The notes beneath the pieces were generated by a model. That model ran no database searches. It saw only the letters and a program-made list of their open reading frames with translations, and had not been told where the DNA came from. From assembly GCA_934590135.1 (NCBI GenBank), contig CAKTOT010000026.1, forward strand, positions 1 through 22,897: a stretch of 22,897 nucleotides of DNA. Reading direction: 5' to 3'. The translations under genes and the position numbers were made by a program. Source of the stretch: an uncultured Muribaculaceae bacterium. Its GTDB lineage: Bacteria; Bacteroidota; Bacteroidia; Bacteroidales; Muribaculaceae. Below, in pieces: positions 1 to 8,208 of this stretch (positions within the stretch are counted from its first letter, which is position 1; the number at the start of each line of letters is the position of its first letter).

Positions 1-165
1 TTCAATATCTCAACTATATAAATCATCGTAAAATCGGTCAAGTAAAATATTCTCTAATTTAATTCAACCAACAGGTATCGTATTCAATGTAACGTTTGCC
101 CATGGCGGCGTGACGTGGTGGCTATGGGCTCTCGGCATGGCACAGATTGGTGATTGGTGGTGATG
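1..165. other. Left-end AT-rich gap, no gene seen
   Basis: No open frame here has recognisable protein features on either strand. The first 60 bases are AT-rich. One clear structure lies at 98-129, where 98-106 pairs with 121-129 (9 bp with one G-U) around a 14-nt loop. It could be a downstream extension of the structured RNA proposed at 166-490, or a backup terminator. Nothing else is supported. Confidence 0.5.
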
Positions 166-490
166 AAAAAACAGGCGTGAGAGCCTTATCGTTGCTCGTC
201 CGCTGTCCCAAGGCATGTGGCATTGCCTTACTCAAACCAAACGAGCAACGCAGACCTCACGCCGATATGGTATATATAGACTTTGCCCACCGTACCGCGC
301 AGGTACAGTCGGACAAGGGCATATATCATACCCGTGAGCGTCTACCGTCGCACATCCTTGGTCTGAGTGTTTGAAATTGCCACATTTCGGGGACAGACAA
401 GGACAAGCGCTAATAAACGCCTATCTTATTGTAAAACAACCTCCCGCCCGCGCGGCCGCCTCCGCGGCCGCTCCCTTTTCGGCGTGAGAT
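166..490 (-). ncRNA. Candidate structured non-coding RNA, family not identified
   Basis: Seen directly: nested inverted repeats fill this gene-free stretch. Stems are 174-181/256-263 (8 bp) enclosing 190-199/241-250 (10 bp) enclosing 210-215/224-229; 269-273/328-332 with 274-278/322-326 and 284-288/317-321 enclosing 292-296/302-306; 355-360/398-403 plus 362-365/394-397 enclosing 373-377/384-388; and a GC-only hairpin 452-459/464-471 with a CTCC loop. On the minus strand a TTTG-N18-TAACTTTG promoter lies just upstream (497-526). The last big stem is followed by a UGUUUUUU run at 173-166. The 75-codon plus-strand frame across it (147-374) has no translation signal and is best read as a shadow. 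I looked for the signature sequences of RNase P RNA, tmRNA and SRP RNA and did not find them. The independent rods argue against a simple 6S-type single rod, though I cannot exclude 6S. The strand, the ends and the RNA nature are inferred. Confidence 0.6.
452..471. repeat. Perfect GC-only inverted repeat (two GCGGCCGC octamers)
   Basis: The octamer GCGGCCGC occurs at 452-459 and again at 464-471, separated by CTCC. Because the octamer is its own reverse complement, the two copies can form an 8-bp all-GC stem. It lies about 20-40 nt downstream of the inferred start of the minus-strand RNA, so it would be a 5' hairpin of that RNA. It stands out sharply from the AT-rich flanks. Confidence 0.7.
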
Positions 491-496
491 TCGTTG

Positions 497-526
497 CAAA
501 GTTAACAATTAAAATCAATATTCAAA
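497..526 (-). promoter_or_regulatory. Bacteroidetes-type promoter for the candidate RNA
   Basis: Reading the minus strand, TTTG (526-523) is followed after 18 nt by TAACTTTG (504-497). This matches the Bacteroidetes -33 TTTG / -7 TAnnTTTG pattern, with a spacer one base shorter than the usual 19-21. The expected transcription start is about 487-491, where the transcript would open with the CTCACGCC octamer. Confidence 0.6.
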
Positions 527-537
527 AATTTTAACGA

Positions 538-683
538 GCCAAATGGTAATAAATAAACGCAGGTCAGAACGAGGCCATCGGCAGGCGGTATAATAGGGCT
601 GCGAAGTGTTAATAATCAGATAGTCGGCTGATTTTTGGAATGACAAAGTGGCGGAGGAATGGGGAAATTTGATAAAAAATGGC
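538..683. other. Intergenic gap before the envelope cassette
   Basis: No coding region is supported. A 6-bp stem, 614-619 with 628-633, is followed by a short T-run (632-636) on the plus strand. This could be a weak terminator, but I see no plus-strand gene upstream for it to serve. Confidence 0.4.
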
Positions 684-691
684 TAACTTTG
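684..691 (+). promoter_or_regulatory. Possible -7 box for the envelope cassette
   Basis: TAACTTTG at 684-691 fits the Bacteroidetes -7 consensus TAnnTTTG. There is no TTTG at the expected 19-21 nt upstream; the nearest, at 668-671, is only 12 nt away. If it is used, transcription would start near 697 and give a leader of about 13 nt to the ATG at 711, or about 60 nt to the one at 759. Confidence 0.35.
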
Positions 692-710
692 ACGGATATT
701 TCGGAAAATA

Positions 711-3323
711 ATGGCCGGACGATGTCTTGCAAGAGGCGTTGTCAGGTTGTGTAATGATATGAATAACAGTATGTTGAAAGGAGTACGCGCGTCTCGAAAT
801 CGACAAAACGGTCGATTCGGGCTGCTGCGGCATATCCTGCCGCATCGTGCCGCGCACACATGTAGGTTTGTATATATGATATGTGTGCTGTCGATGGCTT
901 CGGCTATGGGCGGATGTTCGTCCGGTGAGGCGCCCGTGCCTACGGGACAGGGCAAAATACGACTGACTGCCAGTGTCGATGCACAGATGCGTAGCGCTGA
1001 CGGAAGTTCCTTTACGCCAGTACAGCCTATAGATGTCAGCCGCCTTTCGATGTCTATGTCCACGGCCGACGGCGCTTACAGTCATACATGGAACAGCATA
1101 GACCAATTTGACGAGACTCAGAGCTTCCCCGCCGGGACATACAAGGTCAGTGCATACTACGAGGCGCCCGATGACAACGAACCGTCATATTATGCCTCCG
1201 CCGAATTCGATGTCTTGTCCGACCAAACCACCGATGTGACGCTTGATGCCACAATCAAGGATGCCGGCGTAGTCCTTGCTATCGGGAACCATGGTGCGGA
1301 TGTACGTCCCATGGGAGTATGGGTGCGTGACGGGCGAGATCTTATGCATTATGTAAACCGTGCAAGCGATAAATTTGTTGCAGACGGTAATGCGACACTG
1401 TACCCGGTGGTCACCAATGCCGATGCAAGCCGCAGCTTTGTACTCGATGTATCCGCCGTTGCCGACCTCAGTTCCGCGATATATTATACTTACACATTAT
1501 CCGGCGATGACAACGCATTGACCCTTAACGGGCAAGGCTTGAACAGCCGTATAACCACCGGCGCCGACTTCTGGAGTGCCGCAGCGCCGAGTATAGGCAG
1601 TACCGACATCAGCGAGGGGGCTGTGCTCACCGTATCCGAGGGCGTGCCCTTGGATGCGCCTGTCGTCATCACCGCCACTTCCGAGCGCCCGATGACGCGT
1701 CTGCTCTTGTCGATGAATTCGGCTTCCATCTACGGTTCCACCGACTTGCTTTCGGCCACGTCGGACCAAATTCTCAACGAGATGCAACGCCATGGCTTTG
1801 TGTATACGGTAAGTGCCGATCGCCGTACGGTGTCGATGGATTTCACGCGACTGATCGAACAAGCTCCAACGCTCAATGCCGTGTACACGCATCTTGCGCT
1901 TTTGGCAACCGATAATCGCGGCGTATGTTCCGAGCCATTTATGTTCGATGTCGATTCAAAGACAGTAGAACTATCTCTCGAATCGGCCACGCCCGCTGTG
2001 GTTGGTCTTGACCGCTCCACAATTACGTTGAAGACCTCCACTGTCAATGTGGAAGAAAGCGACTTTGCCGTACATGTATCCACTGCACAGGGCGAAGCCG
2101 ATTGCCGGATTTCGGACTGGAATATGGATGCGTCTTCCGGCACGGTCTCCTTTGACATCGCCTTGCCTACGGGTATATCGCCTGCCGATGTGACTGTGTA
2201 CTACTTGGGAATACCTCGTGTGTACGCAACCATAGCGCGAGCAGCACCGCAATGCGTCATGGACATAGATGCCTATGCCACAACGATGTACATCACCTTT
2301 GAGTCATTACAAGGCGATGAGGCGGCTGCGGCTATGGCAAATTATGCTACATTCTACGCCTCCGGAACCAAACTTAGCATCTGGGAACGCTATCCAGAGA
2401 AACATTCGGTGGTAGTCAGCGGACTTACTCCCGGAAAACATTACAACGTCAGTGCATGCCTTATCGGTGAGACCTCGGCCACGACAGCCGCTGTAACCAC
2501 TGAAGCGGCTCAAGACTTACCCCAAGGTACTTTTGAGGACATCAAGACCATATACGAGGCCAAGCATCTGCCCTGCGGCGGTCGCTATAGCGCCGGCGAA
2601 ATACCCGTGGCTTCGCGCCAAAACTTTACGGATATCAAAATTGTCTGGCCCGAGAAGCATTGGGCCGGAGTGAATGCCAAGACATTCAGTGATGCATGCG
2701 CCACGCCCAACACATGGTACAAGATGCCATCGGGCAATATAGTCGAGACCTTGGCCAACGACAGCCGTGTAATATGCCTGACCTCGGTAGGATGGGACCT
2801 CGCCGGCGCAGACATCCCCGACTACATACAACAACGCGGTCAGTACATACCGTACAACAATAATGTACCCAAGGTGGCACATCGCTCGGCCGGAAAATTG
2901 TTTTTGGGAAGTTACACCTTTGATCCCAAGACACTCGAAGAAACGTACGATGAAGGCATACCGTTCCACTCACGTCCTTCGGCGCTCAACGGCTTCTACA
3001 AATACCTGCCGGATGCGACTACGTACGATTCGGGACTGATACGAGTAGCAGTGTATGGCACAGACGCCAATGGCAAAGAGATAGTCATAGGTAGCGGCGA
3101 AGCGCAGATGCATATCGCCGCCGATATGACCGCGTTCAGTATACCCATCCATTACGCCATCAGCGGCGTTAAAGCTTGCCGCCTATGCTTGATGGCATCG
3201 TCGTCCATACATATGGGAGACATCGAGTACGAAGATGCGCATGTACCGGTGACCGCCTATCCGCAAAAGGGCGCATATATAGGTAGTTCGCTATGGCTCA
3301 ATTCGTTGTATCTAAGCTATTGA
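711..3323 (+). CDS. Surface lipoprotein, DUF4493-like N-terminus and PCMD-like C-terminus
   Basis: 870 residues from the outermost ATG. A hydrophobic segment (about residues 53-67) ends in MGGC at Cys69, a lipoprotein signal, so the protein is probably anchored in the outer membrane. The long basic stretch before it makes the start uncertain. In-frame ATGs at 759 and 771 give a more normal signal peptide, while 711 has the A-rich upstream context typical of Bacteroidetes starts. Residues about 81-290 resemble DUF4493: an opening GKIRL strand, then an SFPAGTYKVSAYY strand. Ig-like or fibronectin-like segments fill the middle. From about residue 602 the C-terminus resembles the PCMD (putative carbohydrate metabolism) domain, with GKLFLGSY and SRPSALNGFYKY. 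The lipoprotein at 5075-6646 shares these two motifs. Ligand binding, perhaps glycan, is inferred from the domain name only. It is the first gene of a cassette, 59 nt before the next gene. Confidence 0.8.
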   Translation: MAGRCLARGVVRLCNDMNNSMLKGVRASRNRQNGRFGLLRHILPHRAAHTCRFVYMICVLSMASAMGGCSSGEAPVPTGQGKIRLTASVDAQMRSADGSSFTPVQPIDVSRLSMSMSTADGAYSHTWNSIDQFDETQSFPAGTYKVSAYYEAPDDNEPSYYASAEFDVLSDQTTDVTLDATIKDAGVVLAIGNHGADVRPMGVWVRDGRDLMHYVNRASDKFVADGNATLYPVVTNADASRSFVLDVSAVADLSSAIYYTYTLSGDDNALTLNGQGLNSRITTGADFWSAAAPSIGSTDISEGAVLTVSEGVPLDAPVVITATSERPMTRLLLSMNSASIYGSTDLLSATSDQILNEMQRHGFVYTVSADRRTVSMDFTRLIEQAPTLNAVYTHLALLATDNRGVCSEPFMFDVDSKTVELSLESATPAVVGLDRSTITLKTSTVNVEESDFAVHVSTAQGEADCRISDWNMDASSGTVSFDIALPTGISPADVTVYYLGIPRVYATIARAAPQCVMDIDAYATTMYITFESLQGDEAAAAMANYATFYASGTKLSIWERYPEKHSVVVSGLTPGKHYNVSACLIGETSATTAAVTTEAAQDLPQGTFEDIKTIYEAKHLPCGGRYSAGEIPVASRQNFTDIKIVWPEKHWAGVNAKTFSDACATPNTWYKMPSGNIVETLANDSRVICLTSVGWDLAGADIPDYIQQRGQYIPYNNNVPKVAHRSAGKLFLGSYTFDPKTLEETYDEGIPFHSRPSALNGFYKYLPDATTYDSGLIRVAVYGTDANGKEIVIGSGEAQMHIAADMTAFSIPIHYAISGVKACRLCLMASSSIHMGDIEYEDAHVPVTAYPQKGAYIGSSLWLNSLYLSY

Positions 3324-3382
3324 TACAAGGCATAATTTAATATAGACAGCAATAAGACAGACAACATATCGATACAGATAAT

Positions 3383-4150
3383 ATGACAAGAAAAATAATG
3401 GCACAATGTCGTGCAAAAAGTCTAAGGTGGCTGATGGTGGTTGCGGCGGCGTTGTTTTCCGTCACACCAACGATAGCACAAGAAAAGTTCACCCGAGGCC
3501 TTAAGCAGATTTCCTTCATACCCAAAGGACAATGGATTACGGGCGTCAGTGTCAGCTACTCGCAGTCTTCGCAAGACAACTACCAATTCCTTGTTTTTGA
3601 GAATCTCAATGGTGACACATACACATTCAAAGTCTCGCCTATGTTGATGTACTCCTTTGCAGACAATTTGGCTGCCGGCGGACGATTTGCATACAGTAGG
3701 CAACGGACCCAGTTGGACAAAGCGCAAGTAGTCCTGGATTCGGAGACTTCATATGATGTAGATCACCTTTACAGTATAAGCCACAACTACTATGCCACTG
3801 CCGCTTTTCGTAATTATATAAGCTTGGGCAACAGCACACGTTTCGGGCTTTTCAATGAAGTCCAACTACAATTGGGCGGAGGACAAAGCAAGTTGGAGAA
3901 TGGCTCGGGAGTAGACTATACCGGTACATTCGAAAAAAACTTTTCGCTGAATGTCGGACTGGCGCCCGGTATAGTGATGTTTCTCAACAACTACTCGGCC
4001 ATAGAAGTAAATGTCGGAGTCCTTGGCTTCAACTATCAGCACACCAAATCGACCACCGACCAAATATATATAGCCAACCGCACGCTTAAGAGTGCAAACT
4101 TCAAAATCAACCTATTTTCGATAACCTTTGGCGTAACGTTCTATCTATGA
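3383..4150 (+). CDS. Outer-membrane beta-barrel protein, first of a tandem pair
   Basis: 255 residues with a Sec signal peptide: basic n-region, hydrophobic core at residues 16-31, likely cut after IAQ (33). The rest alternates polar and hydrophobic residues in strand-length runs and ends in FGVTFYL, as expected of an outer-membrane barrel. I do not recognise a named family with confidence; small Bacteroidales porin-like barrels look similar. It is clearly a paralogue of the next gene. Both carry FIPKGQW (45-51 here), a FRNYxxLG segment followed by RFG(L/V)FNEV (153-160 here), a PG(I/V)xxF segment and a closing NFKINLF-type strand. The stop codon overlaps the next start (ATGA), so the two are almost certainly co-translated. 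A second ATG at 3398 is possible, but 3383 has the better A-rich upstream context. The function is unknown. Confidence 0.8.
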   Translation: MTRKIMAQCRAKSLRWLMVVAAALFSVTPTIAQEKFTRGLKQISFIPKGQWITGVSVSYSQSSQDNYQFLVFENLNGDTYTFKVSPMLMYSFADNLAAGGRFAYSRQRTQLDKAQVVLDSETSYDVDHLYSISHNYYATAAFRNYISLGNSTRFGLFNEVQLQLGGGQSKLENGSGVDYTGTFEKNFSLNVGLAPGIVMFLNNYSAIEVNVGVLGFNYQHTKSTTDQIYIANRTLKSANFKINLFSITFGVTFYL

Positions 4151-5019
4151 TATCTATACGACTGAATAATACAATGGTCAAGCGAGTTGCGCTACTTACG
4201 ATGATGGTATGTGTTGCGGTGGTGACCGTGACCGGACAGGTAGTGCGCAAAGACTCACTTACACGACAGCGCATAGCCGAAATGCTTGATGAAAAAGTTA
4301 TTGTAGGCTCCGATACCGTAAGTATCATCATTCCCGAGCATAATTTTGGCCGATACGACAGAGGCTTGTACAATTATCTATTTATACCTAAAGGGCAATG
4401 GTCATTCGGACTGAGTGCCTCGTATGGTGAACTCAATACCGATGATGTACAAGTGCTGAATATGCTCAAAGATGTTGATTTTAAAGGGGAGATTTACAGC
4501 ATCCAACCCACGATTGGTTACTTTATACGCAACAACCAATCCGTCGGAATTAAGATGACTTATAGCCGAGGTACAGCCGATTTGGCCAACCTTGCCGTCG
4601 ATTTCGATGATGACATCAACTTTAAGCTCAAAGACGTCAGCTACTACACCGAATCATATGTTATCGGCGGCTTCTACCGCAATTATGTAGGTCTGGGACG
4701 TGACAAACGTTTCGGCGTGTTCAATGAGGTGGACCTATCCTTCCAAAGCGGGTCATCGCGCTTCAATCGTTTATACAATGACGAGCCCAAAAAGACCAAG
4801 ACCACGGTAACTCAGGTTTCGCTTAATTTCAGCCCGGGTGTAGCCGTGTTCATACAGGACAATGTGGCATTCAACGTGTCCTTCGGCGTCTTCGGCGTCA
4901 AGTGGCGCAAAGAGCATCAGCTCACCAACGGAGTAGCCGAAGGCACGCGCGTCAGCAGCGGGGCCAACTTCCGATTCAATATCTTTAATATCAACTTTGG
5001 CCTGATGGTCGTCATTTGA
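4147..5019 (+). CDS. Outer-membrane beta-barrel protein, second of a tandem pair
   Basis: 290 residues, overlapping the preceding barrel gene by 4 nt. The first ATG gives a 9-residue leader before MVKR. An internal ATG at 4174 would give a textbook signal peptide (MVKR, then a hydrophobic core to VTG-Q), so the true start may be 4174. The mature protein has an N-terminal extension of about 45 residues that its paralogue lacks (DSLTRQRIAEMLDEKV region). The barrel then opens at FIPKGQW (79-85) and includes RFGVFNEV (about 188-195), a PGVAVFIQDN turn and a final strand NFRFNIFNINFG. An acidic stretch (VDFDDDIN, about 151-158) sits in a likely extracellular loop. The extension and the loops are where the two paralogues differ, which would fit a pair with different partners or ligands. 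That is inference; no enzymatic motif is visible. Confidence 0.8.
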   Translation: MISIRLNNTMVKRVALLTMMVCVAVVTVTGQVVRKDSLTRQRIAEMLDEKVIVGSDTVSIIIPEHNFGRYDRGLYNYLFIPKGQWSFGLSASYGELNTDDVQVLNMLKDVDFKGEIYSIQPTIGYFIRNNQSVGIKMTYSRGTADLANLAVDFDDDINFKLKDVSYYTESYVIGGFYRNYVGLGRDKRFGVFNEVDLSFQSGSSRFNRLYNDEPKKTKTTVTQVSLNFSPGVAVFIQDNVAFNVSFGVFGVKWRKEHQLTNGVAEGTRVSSGANFRFNIFNINFGLMVVI

Positions 5020-5074
5020 GATGCAGGGTATTTGAGGCCATACTCGCTATACTGAGACAAATACAGACATATAG

Positions 5075-6646
5075 ATGACAAGATACACGACACATATAAT
5101 TACAGCAGCCTTAGCCTTATTGTGCGTACTCGGCGGATGTATAGAGAACGATATCCCGTATGCGCGGCTGCAATGCAACTTTACGTCCATTTCGGCCGAA
5201 GGCGAGGAACGCCCAGCAGCCATAGACACAATGGCCTGCAAGGTCACTTTCTACCTTTCGGAAGAGGTGGACATTCATTCGGTGAAAATAGCGTCATACA
5301 CTTTGAGCGAAGGTGCCTCGGTGGTAGGAGACACTATAAACCGGCCCTTTGACCTATCATCGCCCAAGACTGTAACGCTCAGGCGTTACCAAGATTGGCA
5401 ATGGACCTTCGAGGCACAGCAAACCATCGAAAGATATTTCACAGTGGACGGTGAAATCGGAGCAACCGTCATTGATGTTCCTGCGCGACGTGTGGTCGCG
5501 TATGTCAGTGACCAGGCAGATATATCCCAAATCAAGGTGCTGACGGCTAAATTAGGGCCCAAGGGGGCAACGGTCACCCCCGAGCTCGAGGGACAAACGA
5601 TAGACTTCTCCTCACCTGTGGAGGTACAAGTGGAAGCATACGGCCGTTCCGAGACGTGGACAGTGTATGTCGAACAGACCACATCGCCCGTTACGACGGT
5701 ACGTGTGGATGCATGGACAAATGTCGCATGGGTATATGGTGCGGCTGCCGATAGCGAAGACAATTATATAGAATATCGTCTCAAGGGCGCTTCGTCTTGG
5801 ACAAAAATTCCGCATGAGCGTCTGACCATACAGGGCGGCACATTCTATGCGCGGATTACGGGACTGGCGCCATCCTCAACGTATGAAGCTCGAGCCGTAA
5901 GCGGCGAGTATCAGGGTGCGACACTTGAATTTACCACCGGACTGAATATACAAATGCCGAATGCCGGCTTGGATAGCTGGTGGCTTGACGGCAAAGTTTG
6001 GAATCCATGGGCCGAAGGCGACGAGCAGTATTGGGATACCGGCAATAAAGGTGCGACAACCCTCGGGGCCAGCAACAGCATACCTACCGATGATACTTAT
6101 TCGGGGAAAGGCTATGCAGCTAAACTCGAAACGCGGTTTGTCGGCATCGGTGTCGTAGGCAAACTTGCCGCCGGCAACCTCTTTATAGGAAAGTACGTCA
6201 AGACCGACGGCACAAATGGTATCTTGGCATTCGGTCGGCCGTTTGAGCAACGTCCGACACGTCTGCGAGGATACTTCAAATATCAGACCGCACCGATATC
6301 CTCCACTACAGCCGGTTTCAACGAGCTCAAAGGTCGTCCCGACACCTGCATCATCTGGTGCGCGTTGATAGACACTCCCGAACCATTCGAAATCCGTACC
6401 AATCCCAACAATCGTCAGCTTTTCGACCCTAACGGCTCTTATGTAATAGCTTATGGCAAAATTGAGAGCGGCAAAAACGTAGACAACTACACACAGTTTG
6501 ATTTCGAGCTAAAATACAATTCGACACAGCGAGTGCCCAAATATATACTTATCACTGCCTCTGCCAGCAAGTATGGAGACTACTTTACCGGTGGTAACGG
6601 GGCCGTGCTTTATGTGGACGATCTCGAACTGATGTACGACTACTGA
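5075..6646 (+). CDS. Surface lipoprotein with Ig-like repeats and a C-terminal PCMD-like domain
   Basis: 523 residues. The signal peptide is clean (MTRYTTH, then a hydrophobic core) and ends in LGGC with Cys22 as the lipidated residue. The N-terminal part holds two Ig-like units (about 35-100 and 105-190), each built on a strand followed by a GA(S/T)V turn, then an SSP element and an aromatic closing strand. These resemble the DUF5018-type Ig folds of Bacteroidales lipoproteins. A fibronectin type III-like unit follows (about 195-287, ending in LEFTTG). The C-terminus from about 290 is PCMD-like, with GNLFIGKY and RPTRLRGYFKY matching the first lipoprotein of the cassette, and a closing VLYVDDLELMY strand. 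It lies 55 nt after the second barrel and 62 nt before the rRNA methyltransferase, with no clear promoter or terminator at either gap. A surface-exposed role, possibly carbohydrate-related, is inferred from the domain family. Confidence 0.82.
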   Translation: MTRYTTHIITAALALLCVLGGCIENDIPYARLQCNFTSISAEGEERPAAIDTMACKVTFYLSEEVDIHSVKIASYTLSEGASVVGDTINRPFDLSSPKTVTLRRYQDWQWTFEAQQTIERYFTVDGEIGATVIDVPARRVVAYVSDQADISQIKVLTAKLGPKGATVTPELEGQTIDFSSPVEVQVEAYGRSETWTVYVEQTTSPVTTVRVDAWTNVAWVYGAAADSEDNYIEYRLKGASSWTKIPHERLTIQGGTFYARITGLAPSSTYEARAVSGEYQGATLEFTTGLNIQMPNAGLDSWWLDGKVWNPWAEGDEQYWDTGNKGATTLGASNSIPTDDTYSGKGYAAKLETRFVGIGVVGKLAAGNLFIGKYVKTDGTNGILAFGRPFEQRPTRLRGYFKYQTAPISSTTAGFNELKGRPDTCIIWCALIDTPEPFEIRTNPNNRQLFDPNGSYVIAYGKIESGKNVDNYTQFDFELKYNSTQRVPKYILITASASKYGDYFTGGNGAVLYVDDLELMYDY

Positions 6647-6708
6647 TCCGGTGACCTAAATGCCGCATAGTCGTCAATAACAATTAGAACAAACCAACGA
6701 AACATACA

Positions 6709-8208
6709 ATGTCACGCAAGCGTAAAGAACTGCCGACACTCGAATCATTCGAGCTTACAGATATAGCGGCCGAAGGCAATGCCTTGGGACGCACCGAAAG
6801 CGGTATGGTTGTCTTCGTGCCTTTTGGCGCACCCGGAGATATAGCCGATATAAAGATAGATAAGAAGAAAAAAAGTTTTGCCATCGGGCACATTGCCCGT
6901 ATGGTTAAGCCCTCGGAAATACGTGTAACGCCGCGTTGTCCGCATTTCGGAATATGCGGAGGATGCCGGTGGCAGCATATACCGTACGAGCGACAGCTGC
7001 AGTGCAAGCAACAGCAGGTAGCTGACGCCCTCGAACGTATTGCCAAGGTGGAGATCCCCGGGATAAATCCTATCCTCGGATCTCCGGAAATATGGGAATA
7101 CCGCAATAAGATGGAATATACCTTCTCAAATCGAAGTTGGCTTACATTTGAACAACTTGCAAGCGGGGAAGAATTTACGGATCGTGATGCCGTAGGATTT
7201 CACATTCCCGGAGCATTCGATAAAGTCCTTGATATACAGACATGCGTGCTTCAGGATGATATAACCAATCGCGTGCGCAATCATATACGGTCCTTTGCCA
7301 AGAGCCATTCGTTGACATTCTATGACCTGCGCGCCCAGCATGGTCTGTTGCGTACAATGATGATACGTGTTGTTACAACGGGTGACATTATGGTAGTTAT
7401 GGTGTTCGGCGAAGACAATGCAGCGCATATCAAATCGGTTATGGACAATTTGGCCGAGACATTTCCCGAAATCACGTCTTTGCAATATGTGGTGAACACT
7501 AAAGCCAACGACACGTTCGGCGACTTGGAAGTACATCCGTATCGCGGAGCTCCGTATATAGAAGAAGAAATGGAGGGTCTGCGCTTCCGCATCGGACCCA
7601 AGTCGTTTTATCAGACAAATTCGCGCGGCGCTTACCAATTATACAAGGTTGTGCGCGACTTCGCTTCGCTCGAAGGCAACGAATTGGTATACGACCTTTA
7701 TACCGGTACAGGCACCATTGCAAATTTTGTCAGTCGTCGTTGTCGTCATGTCGTGGGTATAGAATATGTTCCCGAGGCAATAGCAGATGCCAAAGTGAAC
7801 GCCGATGTAAACGGCATAGATAACACCGAATTCTATGCCGGAGATATGAAAGACGTGCTCAACGACGAATTTGTCAAAGAACATGGTCGTCCCGATGTGA
7901 TTATTGTAGACCCACCGCGAGCCGGTATGCATCAAGACGTGGTGGATGTGCTGCTGAGGACAGCCGCCAAGCGCATTGTGTATGTAAGTTGCAATCCGGC
8001 GACACAGGCACGAGACTTGGCATTGCTTGACACCTTATATGAGGTTATGGCTGTGCAACCGGTGGATATGTTTCCGCATACACAGCATGTCGAAAATGTG
8101 GTACGACTAAATTTACGCGCAGTCCCCAACCAACCACGACATCTCAATCACACAAGCGAAGACACTTCGGGCGGCAATGCGCCTGTGCCCGAGAGAGATG
8201 AATTGTAA
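6709..8208 (+). CDS. rlmD: 23S rRNA (uracil-5-)-methyltransferase, RlmD/RumA type
   Basis: 499 residues. The TrmA/RumA family methylates C5 of uridine in rRNA or tRNA with S-adenosylmethionine. An N-terminal TRAM-like beta-barrel (about 1-65) binds RNA. Cys77, Cys83 and Cys86 (CPHFGICGGC), with Cys179 as the likely fourth ligand, form the Fe-S site of the RlmD/RlmC branch. The methyltransferase core has YDLYTGTGTIANF (328-340), DPPRAGMH (401-408), the nucleophile Cys428 in SCNP, and the general base Glu462 in HVENV. All key residues are present, so the enzyme should be active. Whether it modifies U1939 or U747, or both, cannot be decided here. After Glu462 most relatives soon end. This one has a hydrophilic tail of about 30 residues whose coding sequence overlaps the convergent CYTH gene by 61 nt. 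Confidence 0.92.
   Translation: MSRKRKELPTLESFELTDIAAEGNALGRTESGMVVFVPFGAPGDIADIKIDKKKKSFAIGHIARMVKPSEIRVTPRCPHFGICGGCRWQHIPYERQLQCKQQQVADALERIAKVEIPGINPILGSPEIWEYRNKMEYTFSNRSWLTFEQLASGEEFTDRDAVGFHIPGAFDKVLDIQTCVLQDDITNRVRNHIRSFAKSHSLTFYDLRAQHGLLRTMMIRVVTTGDIMVVMVFGEDNAAHIKSVMDNLAETFPEITSLQYVVNTKANDTFGDLEVHPYRGAPYIEEEMEGLRFRIGPKSFYQTNSRGAYQLYKVVRDFASLEGNELVYDLYTGTGTIANFVSRRCRHVVGIEYVPEAIADAKVNADVNGIDNTEFYAGDMKDVLNDEFVKEHGRPDVIIVDPPRAGMHQDVVDVLLRTAAKRIVYVSCNPATQARDLALLDTLYEVMAVQPVDMFPHTQHVENVVRLNLRAVPNQPRHLNHTSEDTSGGNAPVPERDEL

Noticed and set aside
147..374. 75-codon plus-strand open frame
   Set aside because: It lies wholly inside nested inverted repeats, has no start-site context, signal or domain, and is antisense to a promoter-terminator-bracketed RNA. 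I treat it as a shadow of the RNA.
452..471. Two GCGGCCGC octamers as a cloning-vector or adapter artefact
   Set aside because: The octamer is a NotI site, but the flanks run smoothly into a native-looking promoter and a structured region, and no polylinker or vector sequence is seen.
614..637. Stem plus T-run as an intrinsic terminator
   Set aside because: The stem is only 6 bp and no plus-strand gene is visible upstream, so it is noted only in the gap description.
1490..3152. Several antisense open frames of 60-150 codons in the first lipoprotein gene
   Set aside because: They follow from the GC-rich codon pattern of the sense gene, overlap one another, and show no domain or start signal.
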